The notes beneath the pieces are model-generated. The model made no database searches. It saw nothing but the letters and a program-made list of their open reading frames with translations, and was not told where the DNA came from. Below are positions 1 to 10,572 of a stretch of DNA of 64,000 bases, piece by piece; position 1 is the first letter of the stretch; every line of letters begins with the position of its first letter. The position numbers were made by a program, and so were the translations under genes. This stretch comes from Pochonia chlamydosporia 170 (lineage: Eukaryota > Ascomycota > Sordariomycetes > Hypocreales > Clavicipitaceae), in NCBI RefSeq assembly GCF_001653235.2, contig NC_035792.1, positions 5,084,001 through 5,148,000 on the forward strand, in the 5' to 3' direction.

Positions 1-1
1 T

Positions 2-145
2 GCTGTGACGGAAGATAAGGAGATGAAGGATTGGGTTGGGGAAGAGTTGTTAACGCATTATGTGAGGGTTAAGCAGAAAGAGGTTGAGCATTTTGGCAAG
101 ATGGGAGAGGATGAAAGGAGAATTAAGATGTTACAATACTTTTAG
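2..145 (+). CDS. Glutamine synthetase-like protein, C-terminal end (partial)
   Basis: The window opens inside a reading frame that ends at TAG 143-145, giving 47 residues. The end of this peptide, with a YVRVKQKEVEHF stretch, a D-E-R-R pair and a final Q-Y-F, matches the usual C-terminus of glutamine synthetase and FluG-like proteins (Y-x-x-VK-x-x-E, then E-R-R and an aromatic end). The catalytic barrel lies outside the window, so it cannot be said whether this is a true glutamine synthetase or a GS-like/FluG-like protein. It is convergent with the NLR gene, only 110 bp away. The call rests on a short tail and is therefore moderate. Confidence 0.6.
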   Translation, partial: AVTEDKEMKDWVGEELLTHYVRVKQKEVEHFGKMGEDERRIKMLQYF

Positions 146-255
146 TCTCAGGGAGGGGGTCGTTTGCTGGCTGGCTATATTGGTTGGGGTATTTGTATTG
201 TCGTCGGTACCACATCATCGTCCCTCGTCCTAGTACATCTGCATTTCGGCACTGT

Positions 256-3200
256 CTAAATTGACCAGAAGCAAACCAAATCATCAAAGTCAGCTGGCTC
301 CAACCCTTTCGCCGCCTCATTTGGTAAAATCGACTTGCGCAGCAGCGTAGCCCGCTCTATCCACCAGGTACCCTCTTTCTCGTTTTCTCTCCCGCCAATA
401 GACTTGAGGTGAAATCCACGCAAGAAAGATGACCTGGCTGATTCATTCCTAAACCACGGCCTTTCGCCCCAGATGCTGAGGCCACGATCGAGGTAGTCCC
501 TGATTGGAGATAAGTACTATGTTTTGCAGCTACGCATCACAGAGAGAAACTTACTGTGCAGTATCGTGATTCTTCAAACGTATGTGATGCTCTGCGAGCT
601 TGTGGCAAGCATCTGCTGTGCGGTGGTTGAACTCTCCCAACGTTGACTCGTATTGCTGGAGACACCAGGTATGAAGTTGGAATGCTTCGTTCCACAGCAA
701 CTTCGCCTCCTCTTGGTTGCCCCGCTCCTCGGCTTGTCTTGCTAGACTCATCTTGACATTTCCGAGAGCTTGGAGGACCCTGCCGGTTCTTAAGTCGTGC
801 CAGTGTTAGTAGCTGTCTCGAAGAGTTGGTTCTATACGGGTGAAAAGGGAGGCAGCGGTACTTACTTGTATGACACCTTGTCCAGTTTGCCATGTCTTTT
901 CTCACGTTGTGCCAAAAGTGCAGTAAGAGTGCCATCTGCTTCCTGAAGCTGCCCTTGAACCCAGTATGCCAGACCAAGATTACAAACAGGGAACCCGTAT
1001 TCGTCCACGTCGATATCCAGCCCATCTAACATCTCTACACACTGCTTGAAGTATTCGGTAGCAAGCGCAAACTTCTTGACCATCATGTAGGCAATGCCCA
1101 TTTGGCTGTGTGCAAAGGCGAGACGAAGATCGGGCTTGTTATTATTGGCGGCTTCTTCTTTACGTTTGGCGAGGCACAAGCTGTTGTGTTCAAGACACGC
1201 CTGAGCATCATTGGTTTCATTAGATAGAGCACCCATTGTGAGATGCATATCGCTGATGAGTGGCTCGTGAACCAAGTTGCCCTTTTCACAGAGTGACAGT
1301 GCCAGATTCAGATAGGGCTTCCCGTCGTGAGAGAATCCTCGTTCATGAAGATATCTTACGAGTGGTCAGCATCCAATAATTTTAATTGTCTTCAAACTCG
1401 GTATCTTCTGTCATGTCACTTACACAGCGGCTTCGTTCATCAGCTCAGGTAGTGCTGGGTCCACTTCCCATCGTTTCCAAGCCTTTGAATAATCATTGTA
1501 CACCTGGTATAATCGTTCCAAGTGAGGCAGGAGCTTTGCGCACAACGGCCATCGCTCGCTTGCTTGAGTGCAGAGATTACCTGGAGGCCAAAGAACTGCA
1601 AGAAGAGCCGTGGCCTCTCTGAACGTGTCGTACCGCTCTTTTTCTGACATCCTAATCCGTACTTCGGCTTGAATAACTCGATGAATAGAAAGCTCCTTCT
1701 TGTCAATGTTGCGTTTGATCAAGGAAGTGGCGAGGAGCTCGTGCCTGGCGCTGTCAAAGACTTCAAAGGTCCAAAGATAGTCGTTATCGGCTTCCTGTGG
1801 CATTGGATTGAGGAAGACTTCCTCCTGTATTCTGTCTGGATTCATAAAGGCGATAAGCTGCAGCAGTTTGGTAGCACTCCGACTGAGTTCCTGAATATTG
1901 TATGCCGTGGCTAAAGTGTGTGTATACCGTCGCAAGTGTGAATGACTGGCCACATGGTGCACCGCTTTGTACTGCGCATCGGGGCGATACTGATCCACAA
2001 ACTCTCGCATAGACAGTTGTCTCCAACGAATGTACCCTGCAGTTTGGATCAAGGCCAATGGTAAGCCGTCAAATTCAGCAGCGATGGCCTGAGACGCATT
2101 CTGCTCATCTTGACTGAGGCCTTCACTAGATCGCTGGACCAATTTCCACAACAGCTCTACGGCTTCAGTTGACCCTAAAGGTGTCAGATCAATACCGGAT
2201 CCATGAGCAAAGAACTTGGTTTTGGCAGCAGGGTCTCTGCTGGTAACCAGTATAGACCCGTTTCCAGTAAGAGGCACGTAGTCGGTAATCACATCCAGGT
2301 TGTCTGCGTTGTCAAAGATCAGGAGCCAAGACTTGTTTTCTGGAGCTTCTCCTTCTTGCTTCCCTTTATTAGATGGCTTGGTGAACCACGCTTTAGCAAT
2401 CTCAATGCTCGTTTCGAGATCTTGTGCCTCTTCGGGTGTTTCAAGCCCGAGTTCCATGGAGATTCGCCCAAAATCTGTTGCCAGCTGTGACACACCATCC
2501 GAGTCAAGCCAAAAGATGGCATCAAACTTGTCTCGCCTAGAGTAGGCGTATTCGACTGCCAAATCAGTCTTCCCCATGCCTCCCATGCCACATAGCGCAT
2601 ATAACTGGGTACTTTCAACGCCTTTCGACCCTGGAGTCTGCCGGGGCAAAAGACATCCATCCATCAGAGGAAATATGTCAATACGGCCAACAAAGTCTGT
2701 ATTGGGTGAGTGTTGTGCCATCACAAAGCAGGGAAGCTTGGCCGTCCTTGACCCCAGGAGTCGGCCACGGCTTGCGGATACCATGTCCAAGTGTGGTGGA
2801 AGCTTTTCGTGGTTTTGCGTAGCGCGCCCATCCATGCTGGAACTTTGAGAAGAGCGAAGGATCGGTTTCTTGTTGATTGTATGAAGAGGCTGAATAGTGG
2901 CGAGGTTTCGGGGGTTCAAGGGATTAGACGGAGTATGCATGAGGCCCTGCCCTGGCTCGTTTGCTGCCCTGCTCCTACCGGTTGTCCAGCGTTCCAATTC
3001 GTGTGCTACCATTGTTCAGTAACGTAACCTTTTTTTGAAGTCTGGTTGATCAAGTTCTGAACAGAGTCCAAACTCACTTGACATGTCCTGAAGAAGACGT
3101 CGAAGAAAAGTTCTCGCGGAAAGAGATGTGTGCACATCGTGCAGACGCGATATTTTGCACAACTCCCCGTGAGACAAGTGGATGCCCAACATTTGCTCTG

Positions 3201-4235
3201 CATTTGAAGAGACGGTCGCAAGTTGTTCATCGACTAGGGCCTAGATAAAGTGAGCCGGTGCTCTAATTGCGCTTCACTGACATGATATATGTGGTTTACC
3301 TTTTTCTTGGTGCCAAAGAACCTTTCAATGGTGTGCATGTTTGATTGACTTTCAGCATGCTCAAAGACTGATAAAATAGGTATGTTTGCAATCTGCTCAA
3401 AAGTCGCGGCCAAATTTGCCAGCGCATGAACATCTTGCAGCGGAAGCTTTGAGGCTTGCTTTTCAACAGAGATCTTTGCGCAGCTATGCAGGATCTGATT
3501 GTGGCTGATCAAAGTATCTGCATCCGTATTGCCAGAATGCGGCGTGCCAAGAAAAAGAATGCCTGAGAGGCAGTCAATGACTAGCTTGAATCGTGCATCG
3601 TGAACGTTCTCATGAGCTAGAAGGAGTGCCTGAAGAGAATTAGAGCAATACTGTCTGGTAACTTTGGGCCAATGCAAATTACTTTTTTCAATAGGACGCC
3701 ACCAAGGGAATGAGCGATGAATATAACTGGGCGGTTTGGGCACTTGTTACAATTCATCAGAAACGAGAGTCATGGCAGGCTTCCCGGTGCTTACAATACT
3801 AGCATACCTCCTCTGCAAGACGCGCCAAATCTTCAGCAAGATCGCTACCTGCCTTTAGGAAGTTCTCCCAGGTAAAATCGTCTGGCGAGGCGTAGTTTGG
3901 CTCATATATGTATAGGTGCAGATGTGAGACTGACTCTACATTGATTGCAGCCATTTCTAGCTCCTGTTTCACTCCCCAATTCGGCACCGGAGGTGTGCGA
4001 TAGCCAGGAACCGCAACGAAGCTACAATTGATAAGCATTGAGTGATGAATAGCAGAGAGGACCAAGTCTACCTGGGCTCAAACTTCATCTTGTCTGGAGG
4101 CTGCAACTTGATAGTTTTGCTCAAAATCAGTGAGCGAGGAGGCAAAGCTGCCTCTGACGAAGAGGGGTTGTTGGATTCTTGCTTGCTTGAAGTTCCGTGC
4201 TGTCGCAGGCGAGAAAGATACTTGGAGCCTATCAT
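256..4235 (-). CDS. NLR-type protein: alpha/beta hydrolase - NB-ARC - TPR
   Basis: Nine exons on the minus strand: 4235-4072, 4021-3808, 3742-3683, 3629-3300, 3240-3078, 3005-1424, 1354-866, 788-555 and 499-256. They sum to 3480 nt (1159 aa) and every splice phase fits. Residues about 55-230 are an alpha/beta hydrolase like those at the N-terminus of many fungal NLRs, with the nucleophile elbow AHSLGG (Ser about 138) and GILFLGTPHSG. The NB-ARC part has Walker A GMGGMGKT (about 450-457), Walker B LLIFDNAD (about 538-545) and GLPLAL (about 624-629). The C-terminal 300 residues read as tetratricopeptide repeats, with a GRVLQALGNV and TADACHKLA pattern. Fungal proteins of this build are thought to act in non-self recognition or programmed cell death; the hydrolase would be the signalling domain. 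No stop or frameshift is seen, so the gene looks intact. The start at 4235 is the most likely ATG; the frame is open further upstream to 4559. It is divergent from the amidase gene. Confidence 0.9.
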
Positions 4236-4746
4236 CGGCACACAGGTTTGGTCCGTGATACCGACCAGTCCTGTAATGATCCCAAGTTGGTGTAAGAGAT
4301 AGCCACAGCTTTTATTGTATAGCCAACCGTAGTTTCCCTCAAGATGGACCTTGGCAATACATCCTCGTGTGCGCTTATATCCGCCCCTAGCAAACTCCGA
4401 GCAAACAGACGAGTCACAACACCTCCAAGGGCTGGGAGATGCTCTACAACTCAAGGGCAGAGCGCGAGGCATTGCTGCAATAACTGCGGAGAACTGTCGA
4501 GGCGAGCGGGGTTGCAGCGAATAGTTTTGGAGGGCAAATGTATCAGACCAGATGGCCAAGGCTCGTTGTATCCCAGGTCGGTTCTATCTGTCATTCCGCA
4601 GCCTACAGCCAAGTCGGCTTTGGTCACACTACCCAGAGAATTTTTTCCATCCAAATATTCACATTTATCTGAGAAACCCAATGATGCGAGTCCCAATCTT
4701 GCACAATCTAGTCGACAGCATGAATCTTCGCTCCAAGTTGCCCCCA
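4236..4746. promoter_or_regulatory. Shared upstream region of the NLR and amidase genes
   Basis: About 510 bp separate the two divergent start codons. The open frames in it (minus strand to 4559, plus strand from 4552) are in frame with the two genes, so part of it may be coding if upstream ATGs are used. No clear TATA box or repeated motif was seen. Confidence 0.35.
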
Positions 4747-7194
4747 ATGACGACGGCGCCGTCCAATCTTCAGGTGGAGGAGACCGTTAACGCAGGTGAC
4801 GCCGAGTATTTATTGGTGCCAAATTCCGAGGTATGCTATCTCCTGCGACAATACAAAATCTGCCTCCGGATGGCATGTTGCTCGCAATTGCGCGTGGGGA
4901 TGCTAACCATTTCACAGAACTTCCTGTCCGCCCTTTACGAGAACCCCCACGGCCCAGCCCTTCAGGCAGTTAAAAATGCGAGCTACAGCCTCGTACTGGT
5001 CTACTTAGTCGGATCTGACCGAGTCATATCAAAGTCAAAACTCATGAAATTTCGCTCGACAGTGCTAGAAAATGATGACGTTTTCCATCCAGACTTTCTC
5101 ACTAATGTAATTCTATTTGGAAGTAACTCTACAGATGCTTCCTTAGATACAGATGCCTGTCAGCTTCTCGATGAATGGACTAAGAACTGGCATTTTCTTA
5201 AAGGCAGCCTAGAGGCCAAGGTCAAGCCAGGTCCCTACGTTTTTGCTGGTGGTAAAACTTGGCAGCCCTGGAAGATTTACCATGACTTTAACGCTTGCTT
5301 TATGAAGACTTTTAAGCCTTCATCCGATGGGTCGGGCAAGTAAGTGGCTAAGGCATTATATACTGAGAGGCTATGAGAACAAACTTGACTAATAATTCAG
5401 CTTGCTCACTCTCGACTCGACACAGGCAGGTATCAATGGAAGGGTGATTGTACCATCTCGAAGCTACTTTAAGCCTTCTGCCTCACAACCTCTAGATGGA
5501 GCCAGGATTAGCGTGAAGGACAATATTGATATTGCGGGCCACAGAACCACATTGTGCAATCGCGCATGGGAGGACTTATATCCGCCAAAGTCCAAGAATG
5601 CTGCATGTGTTCAGACCCTTATTGATGCAGGCGCTATAATTGTCGGCAAGGTTAAACTGCAGGCAATGATTATGAGGGAGGAGCCCTTGGAGTGCGTAGA
5701 ATTTACAGCCCCGTTTAATCCTCGCGGGGATGGATACCAGGTGCCGTCTGGCAGCAGCCACGCAAGTGCTGCAGGAGTTGCTTCGTATGACTGGCTAGAC
5801 TTTTCATTTGGATCTGACAGTAAGTATTTGTGCTTACCTGTGAGATAGAAAATCTTTATCTAACCTGGCGTTTAAGCAAATGGAAGTGGCCGCAAGCCTG
5901 CGCACTATAACGGCTGCCATTCGATTCGCCCATCTACAGGAATCATGGACACTTCTGGCGTTGTAGGTCAATTTGAGTAAGCAAAAACATCGCCAAAATA
6001 TTCAGCTTAAAGCAAGGATCTAAACCATTGACTAACTTGGTCAGTAAATTTGATATGCCGGTGTTCTTTGGACGGGATATCACTCGGTTCCACGATTTTA
6101 TTTCAGTCTGGTATGGGAACTCCCCAATGCTCAAGGCTCCGAAGCAGGTATGTTTACAGATAAACTGTATGTCTGAACAGCTCTAACCGACGGTCACAGG
6201 CACCAGTGCGAATTCTCTATCCTCTAGATTACCTTCCCACCATTAATGAAGCTCAATCCGCAGTCATTAACAGATTTGTCGAAGGACTGGAGGCTACCTT
6301 TAATGTGAAAAGAACAGAGATATCTTTGGCAGAGCAGTGGAAGACGGATTTGCCTGACGGACCAGAACATGACGATATCGCAAAGTATCTAGAGCTGGTA
6401 CGTTCTGTGAACGTCGGTTGTACGCAGTGCCTAACGATGGACAGGCCGGAGGATACCCCTACTACCGTGATTCATACCTACATTTGGAAGACTTCCGAAA
6501 AGTCTATCAGACGAAGTATGGGAAGCCGCCATTTGTTCATCGAGCCATGCATTGGCAGTGGTAAGACCTAGGCTGCTGTGTCTCTTCCAGGCGGAGGCTG
6601 AATGTATCTCACAGGGACGTGTCCAAAACCATTTCACTCGAAGAGAGGGACTACTACTGGAATCGATCTGAGACCTACCGGAAGTGGCTGCTTGAAAACA
6701 TCTTTGACGCCCAGTCCGACACAATTACGGTCATGATCTTCCCCATAGAAGTTGGCAAACCAAGCTATCGAGACTCGACGCCGCCGTAAGTTAAACAGAC
6801 CTCTCTCACTCACGCAACAGAACTAAGGTTTAAAGACCCTTCGCCATGTTGAGCGGCTACAGTTCGCTAAACATGTCTCCCATGATGCGAGCCCCTGAAG
6901 TAACGGTCATAGGTTGGTACTTTGCTCCAAAGCTCCATGTCTGCAGTTCTGACTTTTCGTCCAAGCTGGGCAAACAACATTTGATTCCATCGTAACCAAA
7001 AGAAGGGAACCCTATCCAATAGGTGTATCCGTCATAGGAGCTCCAGGTATATCTTGACCACTGCTAAGTGTGCCCACGTTGACCCTAACTGACGTGCTAT
7101 AGGGACTGATTTAATTCTCGTTGATATGGCGACAAAGGGCATGAGAGCCGCTAGTATCCCACATCAAGTGAAGACAGGACCATCGGTCTACTGA
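4747..7194 (+). CDS. Amidase-signature family protein with N-terminal Arp1-like domain
   Basis: Eleven exons: 4747-4830, 4918-5339, 5401-5819, 5877-5976, 6045-6147, 6200-6397, 6445-6560, 6615-6785, 6836-6912, 6966-7046 and 7103-7194. They total 1863 nt (620 aa). All introns are short GT-AG and the phases agree. Residues 1-165 resemble the N-terminal region found before some fungal amidases (scytalone-dehydratase-like Arp1 type). From about 185 the amidase signature follows: the catalytic Lys in SVKDNID (K208), the cis-Ser in GSSHASAAG (S288) and the nucleophilic Ser in GSDTNGSGRKPA (S312). The usual C-terminal SGYSSLNMSP and GVSVIGAPGTD blocks are present. The triad is complete, so an active amide hydrolase is likely; the substrate is unknown. 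The first intron (4831-4917) is a multiple of three without a stop and could be retained. ATG 4681 is an alternative start. Confidence 0.87.
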
Positions 7195-8047
7195 CATGAA
7201 ACAGTGGATCCCTGCCTGTATGGCACTTTCAAGGTTTACAGCAACGAGAGTGGTACCAGGGGTAAACTAGAATGAAGAGTGATTCAAGGTGAAGGCGTAT
7301 ATTTTGCAAAGGCTTGAAAGTGTGAATATGCAGCAGTGGAACGCATTCGCCTGAGAAAATGTAGCAATTTATCTGAACAGTATGAATCTTGCATGACCTT
7401 AGTAAACTGTTAGCACCAATAGAATGAAGCACAGTAGAATGGTGCAGCGGGGTTACGAGCGGTTAGGTCACTTTCGGTGTTGGCGTTAACCATGATGATG
7501 TCTGTCCAGAATGGTGTATCTGACCAAGTAGGTCCCATGTAATGGCCAACAAGGCTGCAAGTGTGCTCAATCGTGCGACTGGACACGCCTCATGGTCTGC
7601 ACCAATCCTTTGTACAGGCGACCCTACCTGACCGGGTTTATGAGCTCAGCTTGAGGTTGGCTTTGTTGATGCCTAAGCCTCGTTCGAATGCAAAACGCAA
7701 TTGCGTCTACATTTTATGTATTAGTTCCTAACGCATCGCTGTTGAATTTTTGGAGACGTTAAGGGATGTTTTGTGTCTCTGCTTGGTCCTGATATCACAG
7801 GCGCATGACACGGGCTTAATATCCCGTGGGTGAGAATTGAAAAAGACGCACAGGACAGCTGCCTCATTGTGGGCAAACTCTCCGCAAGCATTTGTATCAT
7901 CCGAAGCAACGTTTACTAGCAGGCGGAATAATAAGTTGTGGTGATGTCTCAGCAGCAAGGTTTGTCTCTTGGCTAAAGCAAACACGACTTGGATGACTGA
8001 CCTGCAAAACAGAGCCGGAATGGAACTTCCAACGACACATTCAACTA
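7195..8047. other. Intergenic, no gene recognised
   Basis: About 850 bp between the amidase stop and the CorA-like remnant. Only short open frames with no recognisable protein similarity are present. The 3' UTR of the amidase gene should lie in its first part. Confidence 0.5.
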
Positions 8048-9095
8048 ATGGCTGCGAGGTCAGGCTCAGACCACCTCTATCCTCGGCCGGACTTGAACAA
8101 CCTGTCCGATTTCTTGAGATCTGCGGGCAACTTGTTTGGAGATTCAGCCTCGTCTCAACTCACAGCATTAAATGTGCCTTGGGACATTAAGGACAGCTTT
8201 GTGGTCGTACACGATTTGGAGACGGGCGATTGCAGGCCGTTTGGGACGACCAAAAAGGATGCCCGTACTTTTAGGGCCCATGATAGCCTTACCCGTCCGT
8301 CGCTCGTCTTTTTACGAGGTTACGCATCACCACACTGGTTGAACCTTATCGGGCAAAAGCATGGCGTAAGCCCAGAGCTTTATCAACGGCATCTGGACTA
8401 TGATGCCTTTAGCTCATCGGGGAGGGACTTGCACCTCGCCGGGCTTGCCGTCTTCCTCTACCCGCGTCTTCCAGTTGACGATTCCTACTACTTGTCAGAG
8501 AAACATTGAGAGCTCATACGAACCAGAGGATCTGCAAAGCGCACGGCAGCAGCAGTTGGAAGACATGAAAGCGTACTTTAGACATCTGCGAGGGCAGGCC
8601 AATCTGGTGCATTCGGTAGTCCGCAGATGTCTCCTTCTAAGCAAGCAGGTGTATGTCGTGGAGCAGAGAGCGTCCGTGGAGGTTGCTAGCTGTGGAGATA
8701 GCTGGCGAGCCATAATATGGCTGGACAATGGAAGAGATCTTTCTGAGAGCGTTGCTGGGCCATGGCTTCCATACCAGGCCAGGTTGGCCTGAGAAACACA
8801 CTTCTTTCCAGTGATAGTGGGCGGGGATGTCGCATCTGCGGCAACGCCATCCCCGTCAAACAGACTGGCAGACGGGTTGACCAAATCTTCGACTGGGGAG
8901 ACGTCTCACATTGCTACTCAGGCTGGCAGTAGTCACAGCTCGAATGGTGGCATGTGGAAAGCAGCACAGAATATGTGCATGCTGCCATTCCAATATGGGT
9001 CAAATCTCGACAGATATGTCGCTGCACAGGATGCCCTTTATGCGCTGAAAAAAATAAACTACCATAACTATAGCACAAGAATACCTTCTCTATAA
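8048..9095 (+). pseudogene. CorA-like (fungal Mg2+ transporter-like) protein, broken
   Basis: The first 153 codons (8048-8509) carry FLRGYASPHWLNLIGQKHG and ELYQRHLDY, typical of the soluble N-terminal half of fungal CorA-like proteins. The similarity then moves to the +1 frame at about 8440 (LPSSSTRVFQL, SSYEPEDL, then W-R-A-I-I-WLDNG and GPWLP), with no usable splice donor there, so this is a frameshift. The second frame meets TGA at 8790-8792. The same frame is open afterwards to 9095 (FFPVIVGGD), as expected if that stop arose inside the gene. The C-terminal membrane helices with the GMN signature are absent because the sequence passes into AT-rich DNA. The combination of frameshift, nonsense codon and truncation makes this a pseudogene. 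Confidence 0.7.
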
Positions 9096-9700
9096 CTATT
9101 AGAACCTTTAAAAGTGCTAAGTTAAGATAATATAGAAGTTTATAATATAGCCTCCCCTATATAGCATTATAAATAATAGTTATACTAGATAATAGCCTGC
9201 TTTGCTCTCGCCTTAGCCTTAGATAGAATATTCTATAAGTCCCTCCCGCCTTTATAAAACCTTACAGTTAAATAAGAGTGCTTAAAATTAACCTTATTAC
9301 TCTAAATAGTAGATAGGTTAGAATGTAAAGCAATTAAATAGGTATCTAACTGCACAGGCAGTAAGGGGGCTAGAGATCTAAAGAGCTTTAAGCTTCTATA
9401 GGTTAATAGAATAGGCATCCCTAGCATAATATGCAGCTAACTAGTTAGTTTACTAAATAAAATCCTAGCTATATATTGTTATTATAGCCTCTCTAGAGAT
9501 GTAGGCTGTATTCTAGATCTCTTGTTAGGAGGCAAAAGGTTAGCATCTCCTTTAGTTCTCTTTAAGGCTAGTCTCTCTGCCAAGGGAGGCCCCACAATAA
9601 CCTTTCTCAACGACAGGATTGCATTTCTAGATCTAGAGTTCTTCTATTAGTTAGTATCAAATAATTAGGCCGGAGGAGTGGGGAGAGCAGAACTAACATA
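9096..9700. repeat. AT-rich, RIP-like island
   Basis: Base composition changes abruptly at about 9050: the stretch is full of TA and TAG/CTA steps and poor in CpG and in long open frames, unlike the DNA on either side. This is the usual look of repeat-induced point mutation (CpA to TpA) of an old repeat in ascomycetes. No recognisable element remains. Confidence 0.5.
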
Positions 9701-10296
9701 AGAATTGCACCGACTACAACAGTCCAAACAGTTCTTGGTGCTGTCAGCAGAGTTCCGCTTGCTAGTAAAGTCACCCACCAGCTTTTTCTCGCCACAGCGG
9801 GCGCAGAGGACGGGAAGTAAGTTGGCTTAAAGCCATTAATCCGAAGACTAAGGACTCATTACACACCCACACCCGCTCGCACAACGTATTACGCCTGGTG
9901 GATTCTCCTAATAAGGCAGACTCCTCACAGACGTCGAAAAAGTTAACATGAAGACGCGTTAAGTGAAGCCCTGTCTTTTTGGAGCGCGTTATCCAATTAT
10001 TACACGGCGGGCAGCAGTCCATGCCTTGAGGAACGAAAGGTCTCTATGCTCTACCCTGTGAAGACTTTGCACGTGATCTTTGCCCTCTCGGCCAATCACA
10101 TTTGGCCCTTTAGTGCTCCGAAATCTTGATGAGTCGCTATGGGTCCTCTCGCACTACTTCTTCCCCTTGCCGCAAGAAACTCGCGTTTTTTCCGGGTATA
10201 TCCGGGTACTAGGGAGGCCGAGTCGCTAGAGTCGTCCATTCTTATACGCTTGGTCCCGCTGTATTTTAGCTTCGACCATATCGAGCACAGGCCCAG
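9701..10296. other. Sequence between the AT-rich island and the gypsy LTR
   Basis: Normal-GC DNA with two short minus-strand open frames (9771-10022 and 10096-10302). I do not recognise either. It may be part of an older insertion that the gypsy element entered. Confidence 0.3.
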
Positions 10297-10531
10297 TGTC
10301 ACGGGCTATGCCCGATGCTGTGGACCCGGCTCTGCCGGGCCCGGAGCTTCGGCGCCGTGCAGACGGTCGGTTGTGTAATTGGATTAATTTCGCCTAAGTT
10401 GCCACTGCAACTTAACTGCGCAAGCTCGAGGCGAGCCTCGAGCTTGCTCTTCTCCTTTCTTTCTCCCTAGCTTTAGATAGACAATCATACGGCACCCTTA
10501 TGTTGAACAAACAGCGGCGCAGCCCCTTACA
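10297..10531 (+). repeat. 5' LTR of gypsy element
   Basis: 235 bp, starting TGTCACGGGC and ending CCCCTTACA (TG...CA ends). It matches 18567-18801 at every position I compared. A CT-rich stretch (about 10448-10468) lies just before the predicted transcript start at 10469, so U3 would be about 10297-10468 and R-U5 10469-10531. Confidence 0.92.
10469..10479 (+). promoter_or_regulatory. Predicted 5' end of the gypsy transcript (self-primer)
   Basis: The 11 bases AGCTTTAGATA inside the LTR are the exact reverse complement of the 11 bases directly after the LTR (10532-10542). In Tf1 the first 11 nt of the mRNA fold back onto the primer-binding site, so this would mark the RNA start. The placement is inference; the complementarity is seen. 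Confidence 0.7.
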
Positions 10532-10542
10532 TATCTAAAGCT
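10532..10542 (+). promoter_or_regulatory. Primer-binding site, self-priming type
   Basis: TATCTAAAGCT begins at the first base after the 5' LTR. It does not begin with TGG, the complement of a tRNA CCA end, but pairs perfectly with 10469-10479 of the same transcript. This is the Tf1/sushi-type arrangement, in which the RNA primes its own reverse transcription. Confidence 0.75.
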
Positions 10543-10572
10543 CAATCAATCTACTATCGCGGAACCTGTCGC

